A program made the translations under genes and the position numbers. This document shows, in pieces, positions 30,438 through 41,611 of a stretch of DNA of 64,000 nucleotides. The notes beneath the pieces are model-generated. The model was not told the origin of the DNA and searched no databases. It worked only from the letters and a program-made list of their open reading frames with translations. Position 1 is the first letter of the stretch. Each line of letters starts with the position of its first letter. Where the stretch lies: assembly GCA_905221605.1 (NCBI GenBank), contig CAJNDS010000002.1:172501-236500 (forward strand), in the 5' to 3' direction. This stretch comes from Symbiodinium natans (lineage: Eukaryota > Sar > Dinophyceae > Suessiales > Symbiodiniaceae).

Positions 30438-31016
30438 TTACAATATAAATATGCAGGCACCAGAAGGGAAAACTATTAGTAACTGTTCCGACCCCTGTAT
30501 TCGCCCAGCAGCCATATGATCATACAAGTACTGTATCACACTTACCACATTATCATAATGGTACCTTCTTCTTTTGCGCGGGGGGGGGGAGGGGGGAGTC
30601 GGCTGGTCGATAAGGGAACCTTGAACCAAAAAATGGCAAAAAGGATGCCACTGGGCTACCCAGAAGCAAAGTAAGCTCTCCGCCTGGTCCGTAAGCCCTT
30701 CGCGATGCAAGCCGCCACGCACAGCTTCCAGGACCAAGTCCATCTTGACCTTGACGCTGAGGCGCTGCAAGACGTAGCGCTGCCTCTGGTTGAGCTTCGC
30801 AACCGGCAGGTCATGCGCCATGTGGCAGTAGTCGCATCCATCCACATGACACGAACCGTTCTTGGCGATGTAGATACAAGGCCGGGCGCAGAGGGATGGG
30901 TGGCCATAGCTGCCCGGGTTACACCATGGTGTGGCGAGGCGTGTCTGCATGTCAGCATCCGCGCCCGTGTAAGGAGCCATGGCCACGTCTACCTCTGGGG
31001 GCGTCGGCTTCAAACA
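30438..31016 (-). CDS. CCCH zinc-finger protein, partial, split by a family F element
   Basis: Main exon 30660-31016 starts after TTTGTCGGCTCAG and codes for a protein with NPGSYGHPSLCARPC, then a C-x8-C-x4-C-x3-H finger ending CDYCHMAH, then a basic helix KLNQRQRYVLQRLSVK. The finger with a following conserved GH(P)xLCxRPC and KLxxRQR segment is a family I recognise from dinoflagellate proteomes, usually treated as RNA-binding; the role here is inferred. At 30660 the frame meets a family F element (30495-30659); spliced out, it continues for about 18 codons to TAA at 30438. No convincing start ATG at the exon edge; the N-terminus is probably further upstream. Confidence 0.72.
   Translation of the reverse strand, partial: CLKPTPPEVDVAMAPYTGADADMQTRLATPWCNPGSYGHPSLCARPCIYIAKNGSCHVDGCDYCHMAHDLPVAKLNQRQRYVLQRLSVKVKMDLVLEAVRGGLHREGLTDQAESLLCFWVAQWHPFCHFLVQGSLIDQPTPPSPPPRKRRRYHYDNVVSVIQYLYDHMAAGRIQGSEQLLIVFPSGACIFIL
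30495..30659 (-). mobile_element. family F element as GT-AG intron, copy 1
   Basis: Sense start GTAGCCCAGTGGCATCC and end GGCTGCTGGGCGAATACAG. Length 165 nt, a multiple of three, with no stop in the host frame, so both spliced and retained forms would be translatable. Confidence 0.8.
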
Positions 31017-31229
31017 CTGAGCCGACAAACAGCGGGAAGCAGCCGTTGAGCATCATCCTCTTGATCTCTCATAAGTTCGAGGGAAGTGCCTGCAACTGCC
31101 CCGCTATGTGACCCTGACTTCATAAGACCTTCCTTACTGCCTGGGCTAAAGTACCTGGCCCCCGGATTTTCTGTGCTTAGACATTTCTGCCTCAAGCCTA
31201 CAAAGGCCACATTTTCAGGCAAACCCAAG

Positions 31230-31762
31230 AAGTCTCACTGAACCCTAAACCCTGGTTCAAAGTTGTCAGCTAATATTTGGGTATGTACGGACAAAAAGAT
31301 GATAAATCCTCAGGAGACTGAAGTAGACACCAGCTTAAGGTTCTTCAGTCCTCAAAGACCTATGTGGGGTCTACGAAAATCAGGGACCCCTGATCTGGAC
31401 CCCAACTAGTAGGCTTCCCGAATAATGAGGACCCCAATAAGGTACCCCTAATTTCGGAAACCCCCATATTAGAGGGAGAACCTACTCTAACAATTGGTTT
31501 TGGGTTTAGGGGTTTTGGTTTAGTGTTTCGTGCTCTGTCATTCGGGCGACGACTGCTAATAAAGCCAATTGCAGGCATGCGCACGCCCTCCCTCCCTGAA
31601 GTGCACCTTCTTCGAAGCACCTGGCTCCTCGTATTGAAGGCACTTCTTTGGGGTTCAGGGTTTGGGGTTGAGTTGGGGACACGCCGCCGTGCATGTGAAA
31701 AGGATAAGTAGGCGATTGCCCCACAACCACCATGATGATGGATCGTCGCCACCACTCCCCCC

Positions 31763-31813
<51 letters not shown>

Positions 31814-32810
31814 CCCCCGCGCCATCCATCCCACAACCCTTAAGGGTTTAGGGTTTAGGGTTCAGGGTTTAGGGTTTAGGGTTTTGGAACACTGAACTCC
31901 TGATAAACTGCAGCAGTGGGTTCCTGTCTTCCGAACGACTCCCAACCACCCTAGTCAGGGAACAAAATTTGCCTAGAAGGTCCAATATCTCTCGAAGCTT
32001 GTGCTCTAAGGGTAACTGAGTAAGGGGCAGAGTCAAGACAATAGGAACCCTAAACCCTCAACCCTAAACTAAGTTACCCCACACTCTAAACCCTAAGCGA
32101 AGTTACCCTAGACCCTAAACCCTGAACCCCAAAACCATGAAACCCAAAAACCATAAAACCATAACAACACAAAGCCCCAAAAGAAAGTGGCAGCCGCAGG
32201 CTGGCGGAGGGATTTAGGATTTCGGGTTTAAGGGTTTAGGGTTTAGGTTTCGGCGTCCAGGGGAGGGTCTTCGGGGATTCGCGCCAGGGGCGTTTGCAAG
32301 TCCCATGAATTTGGGTTGAGGTGTTTAGGGTTTAGGGTTTAGGGTTTAGGGCTAGGGTTTAGGGGTTTGGGGTTTAGGGGTTATGGGGTTCAGGGTGTGC
32401 TGCGCCTATGATTTACCAATACCCTTCAACCCTAAACCCCAGCGGCATATAGACCCTACCTCAGATTCTTGAGTGGTACCCCTAAACCCCAAACCCCAGG
32501 GTAAACCCCAAACCCCAAACCCTAAATCCTAAACCCCAAGCCCTAACCCCAAACCCTAAACCCTGAACCCTAAACCCCAACCCTCAGCCTGAAGCCCAGC
32601 AAACTCCAAAACCCAAATCCCAAAAATATCCGAAGCCCAAGAACCCTGCATCCGAAAGTCACAGTAGGGTAGTTGGGGTTTAGGGTTTAGGGACTAGGAT
32701 GGTTTAGGGTTTAGGGTTTAGGGTTCAGGGTACAGGGTTTAGGGTTTAGGGTTTAGGGTGTAGGGTTTAGGGTTTAGGGTTTAGGGTTTAGGGTTTAGGG
32801 TTTAGGGCAT
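31230..32810. other. stretch without a supported exon
   Basis: Contains unique DNA (31240-31750), a 50-bp poly-C tract at 31757-31812, short arrays of both orientations (31845-31885, 32040-32130, 32310-32360, 32500-32580) and loosely related CCCCAAA units. Long open frames at 31360-31836 are produced by the poly-C run. Confidence 0.55.
31757..31812 (+). repeat. poly-C tract
   Basis: About 55 C with a single A near the start. One of the longest homopolymers in the window. Confidence 0.95.
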
Positions 32811-32817
32811 GCCCTGC

Positions 32818-32844
32818 CTGCTCGGGTGTGGTCTCTGGTGCCTG
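32818..32844 (-). CDS. short Gln/Glu/Pro exon
   Basis: Nine codons, QAPETTPEQ, after CTTGAACGCGCAG, donor CAG|GCAGGG (GC). Entry phase 0 fits 33798-33829. Confidence 0.58.
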
Positions 32845-33797
32845 CTGCGCGTTCAAGGATCCAGGGATTCCGGGGTTCGGGTCTAAGGTTGGGTTTAGGG
32901 TTTAGGGCTAGGGTTTAGGGTTTAGGGCTAGGGGTTTAGGGTTTAGGGCTAGGGGCTTAGGGTTTAGGGCTTGGGGTTTAGGGTTTACGTCCTAGGGTTG
33001 ACTAAACCCTAGCTCTAAAGCCCATTTTTGCATCGACGAATTTGCCGCACCCCTTCTTTTGGCTTGCAAGATAAGGCTCCGCATCACCATAAGAACCCCA
33101 AAGCGGGACCATGATTGAGAGGTACAATAAACCCTAAACCCTAAACCCTAAACCCTAAACCCTAAACCCTAAACCCTAAACCCTAAACTCTAAACTTCTG
33201 GACTTGAGCTCATGAGGCTTCAGGGAAAAAGCTACCCCAAAGCCTGAGACCCTGAACCCTTACCTCCACCATGGTAGCCATTTCTTACTTCGTGCCTGAG
33301 GGGAGAAACCCTAAACGCTAAATCCTACACCCTCTTAAAGTATAGGAGCGCACGATATTTTTCGAACGAGGGTCACTTTAGGGGTCTGTGGGTTCATATT
33401 ATATATATATATATACACGGTTTATTGTTATTATGACTATGATTATTATTCTTCATATTCTTATTCTTCTTATTCTTCTTCTTATTATTATTATGTGTTG
33501 TCTGTTTTTGTAGGCGGTAAGGCCTTTAGGTTTCAGGGTTTAGGGATTTAGGGTTTATTGGTTTAGGGTTGAGGGCTTTAGAGTTTGTTGGGTTCAGTAG
33601 GGGATGGGATTCGTGGGACCCTTGGGGGATATAGACATAAAGACCCTCTCAACTTAGGTCCCTGTCTAAGAGGGCCAAAAGAGGGTTGGGAAGGGTTCCC
33701 TACTAAGGGTCCCCCGAAGCCTATCTAGGATTTAGGGTTTAGGGTTTAGGATTTAAGGTTTAGGGTTTAGGGTTTAGGGCTAGGGCCTGTCCCGCGC

Positions 33798-33829
33798 CTG
33801 GGCCTTGTCGGGCTTCTCTTCGCCGTTGC
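33798..33829 (-). CDS. short Lys/Glu/Asp exon
   Basis: Reads NGEEKPDKAQ after CCACTGCACAG, donor CAG|GCGCGG (GC); a slightly longer form to 33787 is possible. Entry phase 1 matches 34377-34434. Confidence 0.62.
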
Positions 33830-34376
33830 CTGTGCAGTGGCTTTCAGGCTTAGCGGTCTGGGGTTCGGAGCTCGGTGGTTGAGCCCTAAAACCTAAACTC
33901 TAAACACCAAACCCCAAACCCCAAACCCTAAATCCTAAACCCTAGCCCTTAAGCCTAAACCCAAAACCCTACACCCTGAACCTAAACGTTTACGCTTGGA
34001 GAATCTTTCGGCCTTTCTCCTTCCAGTGATCGGTTTGGTTTTGTAAGTGCCTCATGGCAGAGGTTTGTCAGGGGGCAGCAGGGTTCAGGAGGGTTTGGGG
34101 TTTAGAATTTGGGTTTTTGGGTTAAGAAGGGTTTGGGGTTAAGAGTTTAGGGTTTGGGGCTTAGCGTTTCTGCATGCTTCGAAGAACTTTACATATCAGC
34201 AGGTGCACAATACATGGCTTTCGCGGAAGCTGCCTCGCGCTGGTTCCCGGAGGTATTTCCATACCGATCAACCGTGAAGAAACCGTGTAGCCCAACTCGT
34301 GAAGCGAGCAGCCAGCTCACTTTCGATAACCCTAAACCCTAAACAAACCCTAAACCCTAAACCCTAAACCCTAAAC

Positions 34377-34434
34377 CCTTCTCGCGGTGATGCGGGTCTT
34401 GAAACAGTGGCTGTGGTGGCTGCGCAGGGGCATC
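34377..34434 (-). CDS. Pro/Gln/His exon
   Basis: Nineteen codons, DAPAQPPQPLFQDPHHREK, after ACCCTTCGAG. The donor GTTTAG is the first unit of the intron TTTAGGG array. Entry phase 0 matches 35956-36003. Confidence 0.65.
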
Positions 34435-35537
34435 CTCGAAGGGTAATCCCTTGACGGGTTGAGGCCCTTCAGAACCCTAAATGTGAGGATTTCAGAAGGG
34501 ATTTCCACGGCGTGATGTCTCTTCTGGCGGACTGGCCGCCCCCACATGGGCCTCATAAGGAGGCACGGAGTCGAGAAAGTGACTATGAACAGACAGCCGG
34601 AAAGGCCTGAACGAAGGACTTATGCCTTACACGTGGCCACGCCATCTCTGGGGGCGGACAGGCCAAACAAAAGACTACGAAGACGACTACGGCTCAGGGG
34701 CACGGACTGGACCAAGGGATTTCAGGGCTACTCTCAATCCCAAACCAAAAAGTAGCCCTAGAAGCTAAACCCTAAACCCCAAAACCGAAACCCTAAACCC
34801 TAAACTAAACCACCCTAAACCCGAAACCCTAAATCCCAATGCAGTCGAGGTTAGGGATGAGGGTTTAGGTACTTCAAGTCGAACCCAGAGGGAGCGACGC
34901 TGGATAAACAAAGCTGACCCAAGGATCCCTTGAAGAGTCTTCGGGTGTAGGGTTTAGGGACGGATTAGGGTTTAGGGTTTCTAAGTGGAAAAAGGCGTTC
35001 TCATGGACCTTATGCAACCTTATGCAACCTTAAACCATCCTAAACGTCCAGGAACCCATGTAGTATATACTTGGAAGGTTCCTGTTTCGGAGCTTAAGGG
35101 TCCCAAGCAGATACTATCTGGGTAGGCACCCATCTTGGACTGCACATGATTCCTAAAACCGAAGGGCCCCTCAACCCTAAACATCCAGCTGCCCCCCCCC
35201 CCCCCAGATAAGGTGGGAACCTGCAATTTGCTCGGGTAGGGATATTGGCTAGTTTGGAGCTAGTCAGGAAAAGAGAGAAAGACAATGATACGGCATAGGA
35301 GTCAGGTGGTAAGATGAAAAGGCCTAAACCCTAAAGGCCCTAAACCCTAAACCCTAAACCCTGAACCCTGAACCCTAAACCCTAAACCCTAAACCCTAAA
35401 CCCTAAACCCTAAACCCATGGTTTTTGGGGGTTTGGGGCTTGAGGATCCCGGGCCCCCTCTGCGCTTGCCAAGGGTAGATACATGGCCCCGTAGTGTGGG
35501 CCCTTAGCAGGGTACCCCTTAAATTTCCCCCTATTTT

Positions 35538-35641
35538 GTGGTTTAGGGTTTAGGGTTTAGGGTTTAGGGTTTAGGGTTTAGGGTTTAGGGTTTAGGGTTT
35601 AGGGTTTAGGGTTTAGGGTTTAGGGTTTAGGGTTTAGGGTT
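35538..35641 (+). repeat. (TTTAGGG)n array
   Basis: Fifteen perfect heptamers. Both flanks carry GTATGGGCCCTT / GTGTGGGCCCTT, ends of another short inverted-repeat element (compare 57253-57333), so the array may lie inside or between such elements. Confidence 0.93.
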
Positions 35642-35955
35642 CCCTTAGTATGGGCCCTTTTCAAGGGGGATTGTATACCGCCTATATACCCTATGCAAAT
35701 GAAGGGCCCCATACACCAGAATCCTTTAAAGAAGGTTAGGGACCCTGCCAAACGCCTGGACCATAATATTGACCCTAATCACCCTAACCTCTATAACCCC
35801 TTTTATAACCCTAAACCTGACGGCTAGTGCTTGGGGCTCGTGCGCTACTGGATGCGCGTGCATGAACCCTATAGCCTTAAACCCTATTGCCCTAAACCCT
35901 ATAACCCTAAACCCTAAACCCTAATGACAATTACCCTAAACCCTAAACCCTAAAC

Positions 35956-36003
35956 CGCGCCTTCCTTGGACTTCTCGGCGTCCTGCTGCGCCCGGTTCGC
36001 CAC
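35956..36003 (-). CDS. Gln/Lys/Ala exon
   Basis: Sixteen codons, VANRAQQDAEKSKEGA, after CTGATTCCAG. The donor is GCG|GTTTAGGG, the clearest case of an intron starting with the telomere unit itself. Confidence 0.72.
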
Positions 36004-36206
36004 CTGGAATCAGGTTCAGGGTTTGCAGAAGAGGGGCTCGGCTTCAAAGGGGGTTTAGGGTTTAGGGTTTAGGGTTTGGGGTTTGGGGTTTAGAGTAGGT
36101 ACAGGGTTTAGGGTTTAGGGTTTCGGGTGGTCTGATTTACGGCTGAAGGCCCCCGAGGATGCTTCTGAACTTTGCATTTTTTTCGGATAACTCTTAGGTT
36201 TTGTTA

Positions 36207-36301
36207 AGGGTTTAGGGTTTAGGGTTTAGGGTTTAGGGTTTAGGGTTTAGGGTTTAGGGTTTAGGGTTTAGGGTTTAGGGTTTAGGGTTTAGGGTTTAGG
36301 G
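36207..36301 (+). repeat. (TTTAGGG)n array
   Basis: Thirteen perfect heptamers. Confidence 0.95.
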
Positions 36302-36499
36302 GATAAGGAGGGACCCCACTAGAAGGGACCCTTAGTCTTATTCCCTTCTGCAACCGCGATATGTACTTTGTTTTGTCCCTTTTACCTAAGCGTGGCCCCT
36401 ACCCTAAACCCTAAACCCTAAACCCTAAACCCTAAACCCTGAACCCTAAACCCTAAACCCTGAACCCCCTAAATCAGCCCCAAAGAGTCCCTGAGGTCC

Positions 36500-36663
36500 C
36501 TTATACTTACTGGGCCCCAAAAACCCAAGGAAATGAAAAGCAGAATAAACTACTTTATAAGAGCCCAGAAGTTGAAAAAATAAAAGTTGAAACTTTCAGA
36601 AAAAAACTACCTTATAAGAAGCCCAAAAGTTGAAAAGTTGGGTTTTGAGCCAGTAAGTATAAG
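36500..36663. mobile_element. family L inverted-repeat element, copy 2
   Basis: CTTATACTTACTGGGCCCC start and AGCCAGTAAGTATAAGC end. The block GAATAAACTAC..AAGTTGAAA occurs twice inside, an internal duplication absent from copy 1 (9881-9985). Confidence 0.82.
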
Positions 36664-37629
36664 CTTAGCTGTCCAGTACCTAGGGGTTTTAAAGGTTAAC
36701 CTTTGGGATTATAAGGGGAATATATTAACCCAAAAAGGTTAAAGGTTACCTACTCTACTACTAAGTAAGGGTCCCTCCTTTAGTCCCTTGGATAGCGGAG
36801 CCCAGAGGGAGCCCCTGGACCCCCCCAGAATCTAGGGAAGGAACCTTTGAAACTCAACAGGGATCCTTATCTCTGAGTTGAGGTGTAAGGTTTAGGGTTT
36901 AGGGTTTAGGGTTTAGGGTTTAGGGTTTAGGGTTTAGGGTTTAATTAGGGTTTAGGGTTTAGGGTTTAGGGTTTAGGGTTTGGGGTTTGGGGTTTAGGGT
37001 TTTTCTCCAGTCTGGAGGGTCTTGGGCTTTCTGCGGTGCAAGAGGCATGGAATTTTACCTGCAAGTTCATGGGCATTAGTTTAGGGTTTAGGGTTTCGGG
37101 TTTAGGGTTTGTCGTTAATCCCTTGGAGGGTCGTGAGTTTATGTGTTCTGTAGGCTTCACAAGTGGTACATAGTATAGCTCGTGCTTGCAGCCCTCTGGC
37201 AAAGAATTGGTGGACTCTTGTTTTCTCCCCAGGCACGCAAGACGCAGGTCACCGGATCTGCCACTGCTCCAGAGGCTTCCACACCCAGGCCTTCCCATAC
37301 ATTTTCCAGATCCTCGAGGCTTCAAGCGAAAACCGCAACTTGAGAATATAACCTTGAAATATCTAATTGTCAAGTGCATCTTCAAGGCTGAGCTTAGCCC
37401 ACTACGTGACTATTCAGAGCTTTGCTCATCCCATTAGTAACTGAACAAGTACAAAACTGCTGCAGGTTTCTTGCTAGGGCTCTGAGTCGATGGACGACTG
37501 GAGTGAATCCAGCGTTCAACATCTGCACTGTGTGCCTGGCAGGGTCTTGAGAATTCAAAGTTAGAACCCGGAGTTTCGGACTGCTGGGTGGGGCTTCGGA
37601 GAACTGGGTTAAGCCTCATTGTTGATCCC

Positions 37630-37736
37630 CCCCAGGCCTTGAAGACCATGCTCAGAAAAACTGTGCAAGCTGCCGCTGAGCGGTGCCTCCCTGCACGGCA
37701 GAAGAAAAGTATGGGCAGTTTCTGCTCCCACGCCGT
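37630..37736 (-). CDS. exon with a CX5R phosphatase-type loop
   Basis: After CTCCTGCAAG the sense strand reads TAWEQKLPILFFCRAGRHRS, then AAACTVFLSMVF. A beta-strand of hydrophobics followed by C-x5-R-S is the catalytic loop of Cys-dependent phosphatases and related P-loops. Downstream of it in sense the frame can continue to about 37434. Together with 38028-38160 it may be one gene; substrate unknown. Confidence 0.5.
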
Positions 37737-38027
37737 CTTGCAGGAGGCGTATCTTGGCTGTGCGGAAACTGCCCTAAACCCAAACACCCCCTCGCCCACA
37801 GCCATGGTAGTATTAGAGTCGAAAGTGCATTGGCATAGCTGCTAACCGTATCCGCCAAGAAGCACATCGGCCTGCTGCTTCCTGTACGAAGCGGCGTGGC
37901 CAACGTTCCTTATACGCTGTTCAGGCTACAACTTCTGCAGGCTGGGAAGGTGCCAGCGGGTTGGTTTGGTCTGCTGTGTGTTGCTGCCGCATTCTGAGAG
38001 TCCGAGTAGACACACAGTGATCATAGC

Positions 38028-38160
38028 TGAGAATCAAACGCAACATCTCCGGAACCGTAGGAGGCTTCGGCGGCGGCTCCGGTAGGCATTTCACCAGCAG
38101 GCCCCACTTCCAGTTCTCGGCGTCCTCCTCCGTGCCCAGCCAGACCCCGGCGGAGACTTC
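38028..38160 (-). CDS. exon, possibly N-terminal to the CX5R exon
   Basis: Reads EVSAGVWLGTEEDAENWKWG, then LLVKCLPEPPPKPPTVPEM and LRLIL, with very high G/C third positions. Acceptor CATGTAAG; donor GCTATG or GATCAC. The GVWLGTEEDA segment resembles the start of dual-specificity phosphatase-like folds, a weak inference. Confidence 0.55.
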
Positions 38161-38968
38161 CTTACATGCCCATGCATAATTCTGCCAGAAAAAGCTGTTT
38201 TCCGAGTACACCAAGACAAGAACTCGCATCTGCGCACAGAAACAAGGCACACTGGCCGGAATTCTTGCATCACATCCAGCCCAGCGATCTGCTTGCCGAT
38301 TCACGTCCTGGGAATGCGTCGGGGGTCTCTTGCTGAAGAGAGGTCTTGGTGAAATCCTTAAGTAGACCTCCCGATTGACTGCGAATTGCATGAAGCTGCT
38401 GGTTATGGCTTCGAATTATGTGCGAAACCCTGGTGCTCTACATCTGTTTTCAAGTGTGTTTAGACCTTAGCTATTCAGGCTACTCTTCTGGCACTTGTTA
38501 GATTTTCTGTGCCCACCATGGCTACTATCCATCGTGATGGAGAAGACCTTATTCATGTGTGAAACCTTTTGTTTTTTCAGAGATAGCAATGTGTTGTTCA
38601 CGGCTGTCAGACTGCACTGTCACGTGGCAGTTCCGTGCTCAAAGGTGTGGAGTAAAAGCAACATGCTGCCCTCTATCCAAGCAGGAGTGCCCCTCTGAAC
38701 CTTACTGCTTCAGGGCTTACATGGCATCAGGTGCCCGCCAGGGCTGGCCTCTTCATCCGACGAGGAATCAGGCCCTGCATGACCTGGTGTCACTCATTGT
38801 GCATGGAACAGACGAAAAAGTCTTAAGGCAAGAGAGACATCTGCAAAGAAGTGGGCCCAAACCTCGGAATACCAATAAGTACAGAACTGGAGGGATCAGC
38901 TTCCAGGGTGTGAGCACCAGATAAGCACTGGGCAGGCAGGAGGGGAGGGGGAGGGATGGCGGGAGGGA

Positions 38969-39033
38969 GCGAGAGCGAGAGCGAGAGCGAGAGCGAGAGC
39001 GAGAGCGAGAGCGAGAGCGAGAGCGAGAGCGAG

Positions 39034-39117
<84 letters not shown>

Positions 39118-39185
39118 CGAGAGAGCGAGAGAGCGAGAGAGCGAGAGTGCGAGAGAGCGAGAGAGCGAGAGAGCGAGAGAGAAAG
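38969..39185 (+). repeat. (GAGAGC)n / (GA)n microsatellite
   Basis: Hexamer GAGAGC at both ends with a pure GA core. All Ser/Leu, Arg/Glu and Ser/Glu frames here are artefacts. Confidence 0.97.
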
Positions 39186-39607
39186 ATAGAGAGAGAGATG
39201 GAGGGAAAGATAGAGAAACAGTCTGAGCAATCAATATACAGAGCGACAGAAAGAGAGAAACGAAAGAGCACTTTGGCAACGCAGAGAGGATGCTCATGGC
39301 AGTTCCGAGACCAGGCACGTTCCCTCTTTGCAGATGGCGGGCTCGGCGGAGATCGCGGCCCTCAGCTTTCGGTCAGGCAGCTTTCCTAGTAGGTCCTAGT
39401 CAACAAGCTCAACCGTCTGAAGCAGTCCAGTTACTTTTCCTCACAGTGCCGATGGGAAGGGTTGGCCGTGCGGTTGTTGAGCTGCCCTTGCCTTGGATGA
39501 AGTGCAAATGCATGTTGAGAGCTTCAGTCACACAATGCAAACACCCCAGCAAAACAGCAAGAAGTGCCTGGAAGGCACAATGCTGTTATTTGCAGCATGC
39601 GCATTGA

Positions 39608-39953
39608 GATCACATGACTTTCGGCTGACTTGCCCAGGAAAGTCAAGGATCCACTGCCGGGCCTCTTTGGCATGGCCTTTGCCGGAGGCTTACCTTGGAG
39701 GGACTTTGACAGTTCTGCCAATAGTAAATAGAAAAGGAAGGGTCCACCCCCCCCCCCCGCCCGCGGGATCACATGACTTTCGGCTGACACTGACTTGCCC
39801 AGGAAAGTCAAGGATCCACTTCCACTGCTGCGCATCTTTGGCATGGCCTTTGCCCGAGGCTTACCTTGGAGGGACTTTGACAGTTCTGGCAATAGTAAAG
39901 AGAAAGAAAAGGAAGGGTCCACCCCCACCCCCCCGCCCCCGCCCGCCCGCCAC
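39608..39953 (+). repeat. tandem duplication of about 169 bp
   Basis: Unit 1 (39608-39776) and unit 2 (39777-39953) share GATCACATGACTTTCGGCTG, AGGAAAGTCAAGGATCCACT, TTTGGCATGGCCTTTGCC and AGGGACTTTGACAGTTCTG. Both end in a C-rich tract. Small insertions in unit 2 (ACTGAC, CCACTG, AAAGAAA) look like local duplications. Confidence 0.9.
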
Positions 39954-40493
39954 GCCATTGGCCGGATGAAATTCACATTGCGAGAACGGTCACGTACAAC
40001 TTGAACGTTAGCTTAAAGCCTTAAAGCTTCGGCACGCTTGCCACAGCGTCTTTCTTCACTTGTATGACCTTGTCTATATACCGCCATCAAAGCCACGCGT
40101 CTGTCGTACGTCCAGGGAACAGAGCAAAGTCAAGGGGCTCGGAGCAGCTGCCTCCGATGGTTTTGGCGCTGCGTCGCCTGAAACAGTACAGTCAGAACTC
40201 AGAACAGTAAGATGGAATCAGAATGCCGTCTTATCCGCTGCCCAGGAGCGCCGGAGGATCTCATGCTGCTGGCGAAGGTCTCAGATAAGGCAGCAGAGAT
40301 ATAGTGACATTGAACCGGCCTAGATAACACGAATCTTGATCAGCTGTCCACAGAAGTCATGTTGCTGCCCAAGTGTCCATCCACTTCCAGCTGCAACGAA
40401 TGTCCTCAAGTAAATCAAGCCATGGGCTTATTCAGCAAAAGAGATTGTTGGCCATGTTATCCTCAAGTTGCGCAAACGCATAAGCTCTCATAC

Positions 40494-40543
40494 CAAGATG
40501 CGCTGCTGCTCTGCTTCGTCCCGGAGCCGCTCCTCCTCTAGGC
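40494..40543 (-). CDS. acidic helical exon
   Basis: Reads LEEERLRDEAEQQRIL after ACGTGCCTGAG, with donor TTG|GTATGA. A coiled-coil-like segment. Confidence 0.55.
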
Positions 40544-40794
40544 CTCAGGCACGTGCTGCCAGCGGCTGCTCCTCAAAAATCCTGTTAGTGACAGTGACAT
40601 GATGTGTGAGTCAAGATACGCCGAGCACGTTCCGCATCTGCTGCTGCCCTCAACCGCTCTCCTTAGAGATCGATGAGTTGAGTTCAAATGGACCTTTCCC
40701 GGACAGGGCGCTGCCCACCCCAGCTCAGCAACCCCAGTTGGACCATCATCTTTATCAGCGAACACTTGAAGTGTAGAGCGCCTGTCAGCAGCAC

Positions 40795-40897
40795 CTGCTG
40801 CCAAGACTCCCTCAGCACGGAGTGCATCTGCACGTCTTTGGACTTGGTAGGAACGAAGTGCAAAATCTTGATGACGATGTTGATATCGCGCTTGGGA
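40795..40897 (-). CDS. exon, unassigned
   Basis: Thirty-four codons: PKRDINIVIKILHFVPTK followed by SKDVQMHSVLRESWQQ. Third positions are about 80 percent G/C in this frame. Acceptor CACACCTCTAG, donor CAG|GTGCTG. Looks like a pair of amphipathic helices; no family assigned. Entry phase 2 does not fit 41202-41261 directly. Confidence 0.65.
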
Positions 40898-41201
40898 CTA
40901 GAGGTGTGAGGATGCTCACACGGCACTGCTGCGTGACTGACAGGGTCTGGTTCTGATGAGTAGACCCTAGTCCTAACATAAACCCTAAATTGCGACTAGG
41001 CTCTATTTAGGGAGGTTTGGCCGCTTGGCCCCCTACACATTCGGAACACTAAACTCTAACCCCCAAACCCTGCGCAGGATTTGGGACACAAAATAAGGCC
41101 TTGGGATGGACAGTGTAGGGCTAAATCCCAAACCCGAAACCCTAAACCCTAAACCCTAAACCCTAAACCCTAAACCCTAAACCCTGCACAGGGTTTGAAG
41201 C

Positions 41202-41261
41202 CTCCTTGATCCGGTTCATGAGAACGATGATCGGATTGCATCCAGGCTTGATGGGACCCTC
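41202..41261 (-). CDS. domain copy 1, exon c
   Basis: Twenty codons, EGPIKPGCNPIIVLMNRIKE, after AGCCCCTGGAG, donor GAG|GCTTCA (GC). Joins exon b in phase 0, giving IME-EGPIKPGCNP, parallel to VMAEGPLQGPNPS of copy 3. Confidence 0.75.
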
Positions 41262-41319
41262 CTCCAGGGGCTAGCAGAGGCTTTGGGGGTGTCGAGGGGG
41301 AGGTTAGGGTTTAGGGTTT

Positions 41320-41393
41320 GGGGGGTTTAGGGGGTTTAGGGGGTTTAGGGGGTTTAGGGGGTTTAGGGGGTTTAGGGGGTTTAGGGGGTTTAG
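41320..41393 (+). repeat. (TTTAGGGGG)n nonamer array
   Basis: Eight regular copies of TTTAGGGGG, a two-G-longer form of the telomere unit. Confidence 0.94.
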
Positions 41394-41611
41394 GGTTTAG
41401 GCACCCCATCGAAACCCCAAACCCTAAACTTTTTTGGGAGGGCGCGAGGGGGGGGGGGGGGGGGGGGGGGGCGGCGTGCTGGGGTTGCAGGGCTTCTTTA
41501 TTCCTTTTGGGGGCTTATACTAACTCCCGGGGTTGAAGGCCTTCCTTGGAAGCCCCTTTGACTTAGCAAGGCGGTTTCGCAAGGTGGGTTATGGGAAGTA
41601 TAAGAGGGGTT

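Larger units (their letters stand above)
38161..40490. other. low-repeat island with few supported exons
   Basis: Apart from the GA microsatellite and a tandem duplication, this is ordinary unique DNA lacking TTTAGGG units. Several 60-120 codon open frames exist on both strands (for example plus 38559-38924 and 39493-39607), but none has a recognisable domain. Confidence 0.5.

Noticed and set aside
31360-31895. Poly-Gly and poly-Pro open frames
   Set aside because: Caused by the 55-base poly-C tract at 31757-31812.
38768-39318. Ser/Leu and Ser/Arg open frames over 130 codons
   Set aside because: They arise from the GA and GAGAGC microsatellite; every frame of it is open.
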